This document shows positions 19,161 to 27,367 of a stretch of 64,000 nt of DNA, in pieces. A model generated the notes under the pieces. That model ran no database searches. It was not told the DNA's origin and saw nothing but the letters and a program-made list of their open reading frames with translations. The first letter of the stretch is position 1, and every line of letters starts with the position of its first letter. The translations under genes were made by a program, and so were the position numbers. Source of the DNA: Niastella soli (GTDB lineage Bacteria; Bacteroidota; Bacteroidia; Chitinophagales; Chitinophagaceae); assembly GCF_017742245.1 (NCBI RefSeq), contig NZ_JAGHKO010000004.1, forward strand, positions 1,178,001-1,242,000. Direction: 5' to 3'.

Positions 19161-20127
19161 AATACTTCAGGTTCTGGCCATATGGCTTGCTGCCATCTGT
19201 GGCGGGAGAGGTACTGTTCCATACAATGCCGCCCTGGGTAACGCCATCTATATTCACTCCCGCCGTATAGGTGCCATCCGGTTTAACCTGGATGATCACC
19301 CCGTTATTATCTACCACATTGTTATTGGCATCGGTTTTAAAACCATGGGTCGCGGGCTTGTGCAGATCTCCTGTATTAAGGTAAGTGCCGATACCATAAC
19401 TGCTTGACACATCAATACTGATCTTACCCGCCTTTCCTTTTTTGGTAAAGATCTGAATAGCGCCATTGGCTCCCTGTGCACCGTAAATAGTTGCAGAAGC
19501 TGCGCCTTCCACTACTTCCACTCTTTCTACATTGCTCAAATCAAGGGCGTTCAGATCGGTTGCTCTTACTTCAATACCATCTATCAGGATCATTGGCCGC
19601 GTACCGGATTGCAACGAGTTGATACCACGCAGCAGGATATTGGTACGCGCACCAGGCGTTCCATCTATGCTGCTGATCTGCGCACCGGCTATTTTACCTA
19701 CCAGCGCCTGATCAATAGAACCGGATGGTACCGCAGGAAGCTTGTCTGCAGTAATGGATTCAACGGAGATGCCTATCTTTTTTTTGCTGGTAGCAACCCC
19801 CACCCCCGTCACCACTACTTCACTCAACGATTTGGGGTCATAATCCAACAGGATGGAGAGATTTTTACCAGAAACAATTTTTACACTTTTAGTTAAATAA
19901 CCAATGGAAGAAATTTCGAGCATTACACCGGCAGCCAGGTGCGGCAACGTAAAAATGCCCTCGGCGTTAGAGACGGTAGCACCGCCGCCTTTTACCTTTA
20001 CCGTAGCGTTTGCAATGGGAGTTCCATCTTTGGAGTCGGTGATCTTACCGGTGATGCCAGTTTGCCTTGCAAAGAGAAGATGGCATATGAGCATAGCTAT
20101 GCCCGTAAGCAGTTCTGCTTTTCTCAT
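19087..20127 (-). pseudogene. SusC-like transporter, N-terminal part (frameshifted)
   Basis: 346 residues with a signal peptide (LLTGIAMLICHLLFA), a carboxypeptidase-regulatory-like domain (GITGKITDSKDGTPIANATV), the plug motifs SEVVVTGVGVATSKKKIG, LRGINSLQSGTRPMILIDG and SATIYGAQGANGAIQIFTKKGK, and the first barrel strands. It ends abruptly at SISISGGG and stop within a nine-G run. With eight G, the reading would continue SGGANKTDFALT into the C-terminal half. A truncated product would lack almost the whole barrel and could not transport. Confidence 0.87.
19091..19099. repeat. Nine-base poly-C/G tract at the SusC frameshift
   Basis: The plus strand shows nine consecutive C (nine G on the coding strand) exactly where the SusC frame breaks. 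Eight G restore a continuous frame. Homopolymers of this length are prone to slippage in replication and also to sequencing error. Confidence 0.95.
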
Positions 20128-20490
20128 GTGACTTGTGTTTTGGTTTTAATATGAAGAAGGGCCGGGGAAAATGAGATTTTGCATATAGGCGGGCAACCGA
20201 TAATTCAATTTACCTTTTTTTGCATTTATTCAGCACAAACTAGATAATTTTATTTTTCTTGCATTATTAAAATAAACGATCTGTTTTAAAGCGACCAGGC
20301 ATAGGCCTACCACAGGAAGCCATCCCGTCTTAGAACACTGACTGTCCGGTTTCGTACAGAATCTTATATATATTATTACTTAACTCACTGATTGGCAAAC
20401 TATTTAACAAATGGCATACCCATTGTTCCATTCAGCCTGGGTCATACTTCCGTTGAAGGTGGCCGACTAATATCTATCAAACCTGTTATC
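20128..20490. other. Divergent intergenic region between SusC and FtsX-type gene
   Basis: 363 bp without a gene, A+T-rich, between two divergent transcription units, so it should hold both promoters. Apart from the imperfect palindrome at 20342-20359, no clear element was seen. Confidence 0.6.
20342..20359. promoter_or_regulatory. Imperfect palindrome upstream of FtsX-type permease
   Basis: CTGTCCG-GTTT-CGTACAG is an 18-bp palindrome with one mismatched pair, about 132 bp upstream of the permease start. Symmetry and position suggest a dimeric repressor or activator site; this is inference only. Confidence 0.35.
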
Positions 20491-22878
20491 ATGCTGAGAA
20501 ATTACCTGTTGCTGGCAATCAAGAACTGTAGAAAACAAAAAATGTTTTCGGTGATCAATGTACTGGGGTTAACAGTTGGCATCGTATGCTGCCTGATGAT
20601 CTTCCTGTTTATTATGAATGAATTCAGCTATGACAGATTCCACAAAAACGGGGAACACATCTATCGCGTCATGCGCAGAAGCCACATGAATGGCGATCTT
20701 AGAAACATCCCTTACCTGGCGCCTCCCTATGCCAAAGCCCTGAAGAACGATTATCCCGACGCCATTCAACAAGCAGTAAGGATATTTCCAGACAATGACC
20801 TCGTGACCTACAACAATATCTCCTTTAATGAGAAAAAGGTATTTCTTGCCGACAATAATTTTTTCCAGTTCTTTAGCTTTCGCCTGTTGAAAGGCAATCC
20901 GGCCACTGTATTGAAAGACCCCAATAGCATAGTAATGACCGCTTCCACTGCCAAAAAATATTTTGGGAAGGAAGACCCTATAGGAAAAGTGATCTCGTTC
21001 AATAAAAAGACACAACGGACGGTGACGGGTATTGCGGAAGATGTACCCGCCAATTCGCATCTTGAGTTTGATATAGTAGTTCCAACCGCTAACTGGGAGA
21101 ATACGCCATTCTTTAATCAATGGACGAATAACGGCGTTTTTGTGTATGTACAATTGAACCCCGCCGTACAACCGACCCATCTTATGAAATTGTTTCCGGC
21201 ATTTATGGAAAGATACCTGGGCGAATGGTACCGGAAGATGGGTTTTAAGAACGATCTTATTTTACAGCCGCTGCATGGCATTTACTTTGATACCGATTCA
21301 CCATTCGACCACGAAGTAAAACATGGAAGCAAAAAGATGGTCTATATCTTTATGAGTATAGCCATCCTTATTTTGGTCATTGCCTGCATCAACTTTATGA
21401 ACCTGTCAACCGCAAGAGCCACAGACCGGTCGAAAGAAGTTGGGGTACGTAAAGTAATGGGCGCCGTACGCACCCAACTGGCCTGGCAGTTCATTTTTGA
21501 ATCGCTGTTGTTTGCTACGGTGGCAGCCATCAGCGCCTTGTTATTACTGCAATTAATAATGCCGGCTTATACTGGTTTTCTGGGCTATACATTACCGGCT
21601 TACTGGACCAATCCCTGGATATATGTATTTACTGTAGGCGTAATACTGGTAATCGGTTTGCTGGCCGGCAGTTATCCCGCTTTGATGCTTTCTTCCTTTT
21701 CTCCCATTGAATCACTAAAAGGGAAATTAAAAACAGGAAAACAGGGAACTTTCTTCAGAGAGGCCCTGGTGGTATTCCAGTTTGGCATCTCCGTATTACT
21801 GACCGTTTGTGTGGCAGTTGTAATGAAGCAGATGCATTTTGTGCGTAATACCGACCTGGGTTTCAGTAAAGAACAATCGATGATCGTGCGACTTGACAAC
21901 GGGGCAATATGGGATAAAAAGATCCAGTTTAAAACCCAGGCACAGGCTGATCCTGCAGTAGCAGCCGTTTCACTAATGAGCGGTGAGCCCGGTGGTTTTC
22001 ATGACAATTACAGCTTTGAAGCAGAAGGCCATCCAGGTGAGAAGCTTATGTTCAACACAGAGTTTGCCGATTTTGAATATGTAAAAACACTGGGATTGAA
22101 AATAATTGCCGGGCGGGATTTCTCTCCGGCCTTCATTACCGACTCTACCAGCGCGGTATTGATCAACCGTACAGCTGCTGTTCAATTAGGTTATACCCCA
22201 CAACAGGCAGTTGGCAAATGGATCAATGTCACCGGCGTGAAAGAACGCAGGACCATTGTAGGCGTGGTAGAAGACTATCATTTTACTTCTTTGAAAACTG
22301 AAATTGCGCCGTTGGTTATTTCTACCCAAAAAGATGACCGGCGGCTGGTATTGATCAGATTAAATACCGATAATATTCCCGCAGCCGTAGCCCGTATTAA
22401 AAAGCTCTACGATGTTGCTGCGCCTGATTACCCCTTTGCCTTTGATTTCCTAGACGAACGATTTAATAAGCTGTATAAGGCTGAAATAAAGCAGGAATCT
22501 TTATTAAGCATATTTTCGATCATTGCCATTGGCATTGCCTGTTTAGGCTTATTCGGACTGGCCTCTTATACTGCCATCAAAAGGACCAAGGAAATAGGCG
22601 TTAGAAAAGTGCTTGGCTCGTCAGTTGAAAACATTGTACTGCTGCTCTCCAAAGACCTCCTCAAGCCTGTATTGTTAGGCACTGTTATCGCCATCCCTGT
22701 TGGCTTTTTTGTTATGCAGAACTGGCTGCAAAATTTTGCCTACCGCACCACTATTCACTGGTGGTTGTTTCTGGTAGCGGCCACCGTTGCCGTATTCATA
22801 GCGCTTCTTACGGTAAGTGTGCAGGCTATCAATGCGGCATTGGTTAATCCGGTAAAGAGTTTGCGGACGGATCAGTAG
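20491..22878 (+). CDS. FtsX/MacB-type ABC transporter permease
   Basis: 795 residues from the ATG at 20491 (MLRNYLLLAIKNCRKQKMFSV), the usual start of this Bacteroidota family; the frame is open back to 20392 but those residues are not family-like. It has an N-terminal membrane helix (VINVLGLTVGIVCCLMIFLFI), a large MacB-like periplasmic domain, then three helices with RSKEVGVRKVMGAVRTQLAWQF. A second periplasmic domain and a second FtsX core (KRTKEIGVRKVLGSS) follow, so the FtsX module is duplicated. Such proteins act with a separate ATPase in export or envelope signalling; none is adjacent. It is a single-gene unit facing away from the pectin locus. Confidence 0.9.
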   Translation: MLRNYLLLAIKNCRKQKMFSVINVLGLTVGIVCCLMIFLFIMNEFSYDRFHKNGEHIYRVMRRSHMNGDLRNIPYLAPPYAKALKNDYPDAIQQAVRIFPDNDLVTYNNISFNEKKVFLADNNFFQFFSFRLLKGNPATVLKDPNSIVMTASTAKKYFGKEDPIGKVISFNKKTQRTVTGIAEDVPANSHLEFDIVVPTANWENTPFFNQWTNNGVFVYVQLNPAVQPTHLMKLFPAFMERYLGEWYRKMGFKNDLILQPLHGIYFDTDSPFDHEVKHGSKKMVYIFMSIAILILVIACINFMNLSTARATDRSKEVGVRKVMGAVRTQLAWQFIFESLLFATVAAISALLLLQLIMPAYTGFLGYTLPAYWTNPWIYVFTVGVILVIGLLAGSYPALMLSSFSPIESLKGKLKTGKQGTFFREALVVFQFGISVLLTVCVAVVMKQMHFVRNTDLGFSKEQSMIVRLDNGAIWDKKIQFKTQAQADPAVAAVSLMSGEPGGFHDNYSFEAEGHPGEKLMFNTEFADFEYVKTLGLKIIAGRDFSPAFITDSTSAVLINRTAAVQLGYTPQQAVGKWINVTGVKERRTIVGVVEDYHFTSLKTEIAPLVISTQKDDRRLVLIRLNTDNIPAAVARIKKLYDVAAPDYPFAFDFLDERFNKLYKAEIKQESLLSIFSIIAIGIACLGLFGLASYTAIKRTKEIGVRKVLGSSVENIVLLLSKDLLKPVLLGTVIAIPVGFFVMQNWLQNFAYRTTIHWWLFLVAATVAVFIALLTVSVQAINAALVNPVKSLRTDQ

Positions 22879-22912
22879 GTAAACAATGTAGGTACCCCGC
22901 TGGAGGCGGGGC

Positions 22913-23069
22913 GGCCATTATAGAAAAGACCTGTAAGGTCCATCATTGAGTCTTGCACTATCAGCCTGGTGTCTTGGACCTGACAGGTCGTTCTATATTA
23001 CGTAAGACCTGTCAGGATCGCTTAAACCTACTGAACGTTCAAACTCGGATGGCGAACCTTACAGGTCTT
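22913..23069. repeat. Dispersed nested inverted repeat, copy 3 (fullest)
   Basis: GGCCATTATAG is followed by the outer arm GACCTGTAAGGTC, inner arms GACCTGACAGGTC and GACCTGTCAGGATC around TTCTATATTACGTAA, and the closing outer arm ACCTTACAGGTC. It lies between convergent genes with a CCCCGC/GCGGGG hairpin just before it (22896-22912). Confidence 0.75.
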
Positions 23070-23145
23070 AAACAACCCAATAACCCATTAACCTAACAAC
23101 CCAATAACCTAATAACTTATTAACTTATTAACTTAAGAACTAACT
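23070..23145. repeat. Tandem 'aacccaataaccta' simple repeat
   Basis: Imperfect repeats of aacccaataacc, aacttatt and aactaac fill the gap before the stop codon of the minus-strand ABC gene. Such runs are common in Bacteroidota intergenic DNA. No function is evident. Confidence 0.6.
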
Positions 23146-24879
23146 AACTCTTTTCCCTTCCATCAACAACCGAATGGCATGATCAAATGAACCGGCCTGA
23201 ATGATCTGTCCGGCATTTACAAAAAATATTTCATCCGACTTTTCAATGGTGTTTAAGCGGTGAGCAATTATTATCTGCGTGGTTTGGGCAGGAAGCTTTG
23301 CCAGTATTTCACCCAGCAACTGTTCGGTCACTGTATCTATATTGGCGGTGGCCTCATCGAGGATCAGTAATTCCGGTTCACGCAGCAAAGCCCGTACAAA
23401 AGCGATCAGTTGCCGCTGCCCCAAACTCATAGACTCGCCCTTACTTGTTACAGGTGTCTGCAACCCCTTATCGAACCGTTCCAGGATGTGTAACAGCCCT
23501 TTTTGCTGTAATACTTCATTCAATTGTTCTGCGCTGTATTGCCGATAGGTATCGTTGCCATACAGGATATTCTCGTACAGGGTACCGGTAAACAAAAAGG
23601 GTTCCTGTAAAATAAAACCGATCTTTTGCGTTCTCTCTTCGGTTTTATAAGTGCGGATGTCTTTTCCATCCAGCAATACCTGTCCGCTTACCGGGTCGTA
23701 CAAACGCGCAATCAGCGAAGCAGTGGTGGTTTTTCCACCACCGGTTGGCCCTACAAAGGCGTAGGTCTTTCCCCGCTCTAAGGTAAAATTCACTTTATGC
23801 AACACTTCATTTTCCCCATACTTAAAAGACACCTCCCGAAACTCCAGTAATCCTTTTCCATTAGCCGGTTGCTCCTCCATCACCGGCATATCCGATTCCA
23901 TAGCCAGCACCGCAGCAATGCGGTCCCAACCGGCCATAGCCACCTGGAAGATCGGCCAGATACCAGCGATCTGCCGCATGGGATCATAAAAACGGGACAG
24001 ATAAACAAAATAACTGATCATAAACCCAATGGTGAATTCCCCTTGCGTCAGTAAAAAAATGCCAAAGAACAACACAATTATCTGTGCTACATTACCGGCA
24101 AGCCCATATGATGGAATAAAGATATTATTGGCAATGCCTGCGCTTACTGCCCGGCGGTAATTCTGATTGTTGATAGCAGCAAACCGTTTATTAAAATAAT
24201 CACGCCGGTTAAATGCCACTACCACTTTAAAATTATCCAGGCTTTCCTGTATTTCGGCACTCATCCCTCCTACCGATTGCAGACTGGCGGCATTTCTTTT
24301 TTTGATCCAGGGTGAAAGCAATTTTGTAAGTATTAACACCACTGCTGCCGGCGCCAATGCGGCCAACCCCAGCTTGATATTCACGGCCAGAATAAAAACA
24401 GCCGCACCGATCATCATAAAAAGATTGCCTACGAATTGTAGCAAACCCTGTGAAAAAAACTGATTCAGTTTATCGGTATCATTGTTGATACGCGAGATCA
24501 GATCGCCGGCCTTGTTCTGGCTGAAGAAGGCAACCGGCAGCGATTGTAATTTTGAGAACAGCTGGTTGCGCAACGAAAACAGGATATGCTGGCCTACAGC
24601 GCCCATCCACCTGGTTTGAAAATAACTGGCAATAAAACCCACCAGGTACAAGGCAAAGATCCATATCGATGCCCTTAGCACACCTGAATAATCTTTGCCA
24701 ATAATGGAGGTATTGATGGTATGGGCAATAATGATCGGTACTATAAGGGAGGTGAGCGTATTAGCGATCAATGCCACAAAAGCAACAGAAAGGATCTTAC
24801 GCTCGCCTTTTATAATAGGCATTAATTTTTTTAATGCTGCAAAGGGCCTGGTTGCGCCCGTTTTAAGCTGGTAGTTCAT
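23140..24879 (-). CDS. ABC exporter half-transporter (catalytic Walker B subunit)
   Basis: 579 residues from the start at 24879 (MNYQLKTGATRPF), overlapping the upstream gene by 17 bp; an ATG at 24963 would overlap by 101 bp. It has six membrane helices, then an NBD with Walker A GPTGGGKTT, Q-loop ILQEPFLF, Walker B LLILDEATANID with the catalytic Glu, and H-loop IIIAHRLN. Its signature is MSLGQRQ rather than LSGGQ. The partner gene has the complementary defects, as in heterodimeric multidrug exporters. The two subunits should assemble in the inner membrane. Substrate unknown (drug, lipid or peptide export). Confidence 0.92.
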   Translation of the reverse strand: MNYQLKTGATRPFAALKKLMPIIKGERKILSVAFVALIANTLTSLIVPIIIAHTINTSIIGKDYSGVLRASIWIFALYLVGFIASYFQTRWMGAVGQHILFSLRNQLFSKLQSLPVAFFSQNKAGDLISRINNDTDKLNQFFSQGLLQFVGNLFMMIGAAVFILAVNIKLGLAALAPAAVVLILTKLLSPWIKKRNAASLQSVGGMSAEIQESLDNFKVVVAFNRRDYFNKRFAAINNQNYRRAVSAGIANNIFIPSYGLAGNVAQIIVLFFGIFLLTQGEFTIGFMISYFVYLSRFYDPMRQIAGIWPIFQVAMAGWDRIAAVLAMESDMPVMEEQPANGKGLLEFREVSFKYGENEVLHKVNFTLERGKTYAFVGPTGGGKTTTASLIARLYDPVSGQVLLDGKDIRTYKTEERTQKIGFILQEPFLFTGTLYENILYGNDTYRQYSAEQLNEVLQQKGLLHILERFDKGLQTPVTSKGESMSLGQRQLIAFVRALLREPELLILDEATANIDTVTEQLLGEILAKLPAQTTQIIIAHRLNTIEKSDEIFFVNAGQIIQAGSFDHAIRLLMEGKRVS

Positions 24880-26605
24880 ACTGGCTGGTACTCTTTTGTG
24901 ATTCGAACAGTTGGTTATATTCAGGTGAGCTTTGCAATAATTGCGTATGCGTTCCCGTTGCAATAATTTCCCCTTCCATCAGCAATACACACTGGTCGTA
25001 ATCGGTAACTGAAGAAATTTTTTGCGTAACCGAGATCAGCGTAATGCCCGGGTACAGCGTGCTTACATTTTCCAGGATCCGTTTTTCGGTTTGGGCGTCC
25101 ACCCGCGCCGTAAAATCATCGAGCAACAGTACCTTGGGGTTCAACGCCAATGCGCGGGCCAGCATAATGCGTTGCTTTTGTCCACCCGATAAATTCAATC
25201 CGCGTTCAGCTATAACTGTTTCCAGTTTATCGGGCAGCGACTCAATAAAATCTGTCAGCTCTGCTGCACGAATGGCTTTCTGCAGATCTTCCAAAGTAAC
25301 GTTCTCCGAAAAAGCGATATTCTCCCGAATGGTCATATTGAAGATCACACTATCCTGGAATACAAAACCCATTTGGCGATGAAACAATTGTTTATCGATC
25401 TCTTCCAGTGATACCTGGTTGTACAACACCTTACCATGCTGCGGCTTAACCAGTCCGCTCAGGACATACAACAATTGTGTTTTTCCTGCTGCCGTGGGAC
25501 CAATAATGGCTGTTTTTGTACCAGGTTGTAAGGAGAGCGAAATGTCATTCAGGACTTTCTTTTCCCCAAACTGAAGGGTGATATCAGCCAATTGTACCGG
25601 TCCGGTCAATTGAACAGGCAGCCCGTCTTCTTTTTTAGGGCCTTCTGCCGATAAGAGCGCAGCTATGCGTTCATACGAAGCCGATGACTGGGCTATGATA
25701 TTGGCCATAAAACCAATCATGATAATGGGAAAGATCATCATGCCTATATAACTGTAAAACGCCGAAAAATCGCCCAGCGACATACTTCCGGTGATCACAA
25801 AATGACCACCTAACATAAGAATGGCCATGGCGCTCAGGCTCGCCACAAAAGTAATTACCGGGATAAAGATTGATAAATATCCGATGATCTTTAACCGGAT
25901 GCTGCGGGCTTTTGTATTAGCCTCAATAAATTTATTGTATTCCTGTTGCGGTGTATTCAACACCCTGATGAGCGCTGCACCTAAAATACTTTCGTTGATC
26001 ACTTTATTCAACCAATCGATGATACCCTGCACTTCCCTGAAAAACTTCCTTATCTTTTTCATGATCACCGTACGGGTCACCCAAATAACAGAGATCAGCA
26101 ACAGCACTACCAGCGCCAGCTTCCAGTTGATAATTATTAACAAGGTACTGGCACCAATGAGCAAACAGTAAGAAGAAATGAGGTTGCCTACCGCCATGCC
26201 AACAAACAATTTCACCGCATCTACATCGCTGGTGAGATTAGTAAGTAAACGAGCCGGCGTTACGTTCATTACATATGAGTAGTTCTGCTGCGCGATCTTT
26301 TCTGCCAGTTGCTGCCGCAGGTCTCTGGCCACCACTTCAGATGCATAGGATTGCACTACCGATTGCAGATACGTGAAAATAAACACCAGAAAAGTTACGA
26401 TCGCAAATTCCCACAAGAGCTGTTCGCTTATCGAATGCGCCTGTGCATAGAAGTCTATCGCCCTTGCAATGATCTTTGGGACCAGCAGACCCAACAGGCT
26501 GGCGCTGACGGTAAAAAAACTTAACAGGGCAATCAATTTTTTATACCCGAAAACCAACGCATTTATCTTCGGTTTTGCAGGGGGTGCACCACCTTTTGTT
26601 TTCAT
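24863..26605 (-). CDS. ABC exporter half-transporter (degenerate-site subunit)
   Basis: 580 residues: six membrane helices, then an NBD with Walker A GPTAAGKTQ, canonical signature LNLSGGQKQR, but Walker B VLLLDDFTARVD (Asp replaces the catalytic Glu) and the H-loop histidine replaced (SVTQKISS). It overlaps the second ABC gene by 17 bp, so the two are translationally coupled. Its Walker A/B pairs with the partner's atypical MSLGQ to form the non-hydrolysing site, while its LSGGQ completes the partner's active site. This asymmetric arrangement is established for heterodimeric exporters; assignment here is by motif. Confidence 0.92.
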   Translation of the reverse strand: MKTKGGAPPAKPKINALVFGYKKLIALLSFFTVSASLLGLLVPKIIARAIDFYAQAHSISEQLLWEFAIVTFLVFIFTYLQSVVQSYASEVVARDLRQQLAEKIAQQNYSYVMNVTPARLLTNLTSDVDAVKLFVGMAVGNLISSYCLLIGASTLLIIINWKLALVVLLLISVIWVTRTVIMKKIRKFFREVQGIIDWLNKVINESILGAALIRVLNTPQQEYNKFIEANTKARSIRLKIIGYLSIFIPVITFVASLSAMAILMLGGHFVITGSMSLGDFSAFYSYIGMMIFPIIMIGFMANIIAQSSASYERIAALLSAEGPKKEDGLPVQLTGPVQLADITLQFGEKKVLNDISLSLQPGTKTAIIGPTAAGKTQLLYVLSGLVKPQHGKVLYNQVSLEEIDKQLFHRQMGFVFQDSVIFNMTIRENIAFSENVTLEDLQKAIRAAELTDFIESLPDKLETVIAERGLNLSGGQKQRIMLARALALNPKVLLLDDFTARVDAQTEKRILENVSTLYPGITLISVTQKISSVTDYDQCVLLMEGEIIATGTHTQLLQSSPEYNQLFESQKSTSQYELPA

Positions 26606-26783
26606 GTTACTCCCGGTATTTTATTCCTGATGAATTGTACTATATAGTATGACGATCAAAGGTCTAAAGAATTGTAGTAAAAACCGATTATTTTAAACCT
26701 GACAGGCCAGATTATACATCTTTCTAATATGAGACTGTTTTCTTCGATTATGAAATACTTTCAAGCTTTAGTATAATTGCAAA

Positions 26784-27317
26784 ATGACAAAAAACAACCC
26801 ACCAGTTCTATTTATTCTTTCAGGTTTGCCGGCCTCAGGTAAATCAACTCTTTCTAAATTCATCTCAAGGGAATATCAGGCTGCTTATTTAAGAATTGAT
26901 ACGATAGAGCAAACGTTGCGTGATCTGTTCCGGCAGGACGTTTATGGAGAAGGATATGGTGTGGCTTATAAAGTAGCAGCTGACAATTTAAAATTAGGCC
27001 AGAACGTGGTGGCCGACTCGTGCAATCCCATTATATTAACCCGTAATGAATGGGAAAATGTTGCGAAAAGAAACGGATGTTTATCCGTTAATATTGAAGT
27101 GATCTGTTCTGATAAAGAAGAACATAAGGATCGCTTAAAAAACAGACAATTGGAAGTGGAGAATCTTCAGCCACTAACCTGGGAGAATGTAGAAAACAGA
27201 GAGTTTCATGACTGGAATGGTCAACGGATCACCATTGATACTGCCAATAAGACCATTGAAGAAACGGTTATTGAATTATTAAATGAGATTAAAAACCTGC
27301 TGGACAAAAAGGAATAA
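26784..27317 (+). CDS. P-loop (AAA_33-type) kinase-like ATPase
   Basis: 177 residues. FILSGLPASGKSTLSKFIS is a Walker A near residue 15, followed by LRIDTIEQTLRD (a kinase-like Asp) and a basic lid region (KDRLKNRQLE). It resembles small P-loop kinases related to polynucleotide kinase, chloramphenicol phosphotransferase and zeta-toxin folds. No antitoxin-like gene adjoins it, so a toxin role is not supported. It stands alone between two minus-strand units and has its own promoter region (26606-26783). Substrate unknown. Confidence 0.8.
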   Translation: MTKNNPPVLFILSGLPASGKSTLSKFISREYQAAYLRIDTIEQTLRDLFRQDVYGEGYGVAYKVAADNLKLGQNVVADSCNPIILTRNEWENVAKRNGCLSVNIEVICSDKEEHKDRLKNRQLEVENLQPLTWENVENREFHDWNGQRITIDTANKTIEETVIELLNEIKNLLDKKE

Positions 27318-27367
27318 ATTGGAGATCTTCGTTGCTACAGTAGATCATCTTTATCATAAAATGTGGA

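Noticed and set aside
22896-23145. Insertion sequence remnant between convergent genes
   Set aside because: No transposase fragment is present; the structure is a short nested inverted repeat plus simple repeats.
26784-27317. P-loop kinase as a zeta-type toxin
   Set aside because: The fold is compatible, but there is no adjacent antitoxin and the motif set fits other small kinases equally well.
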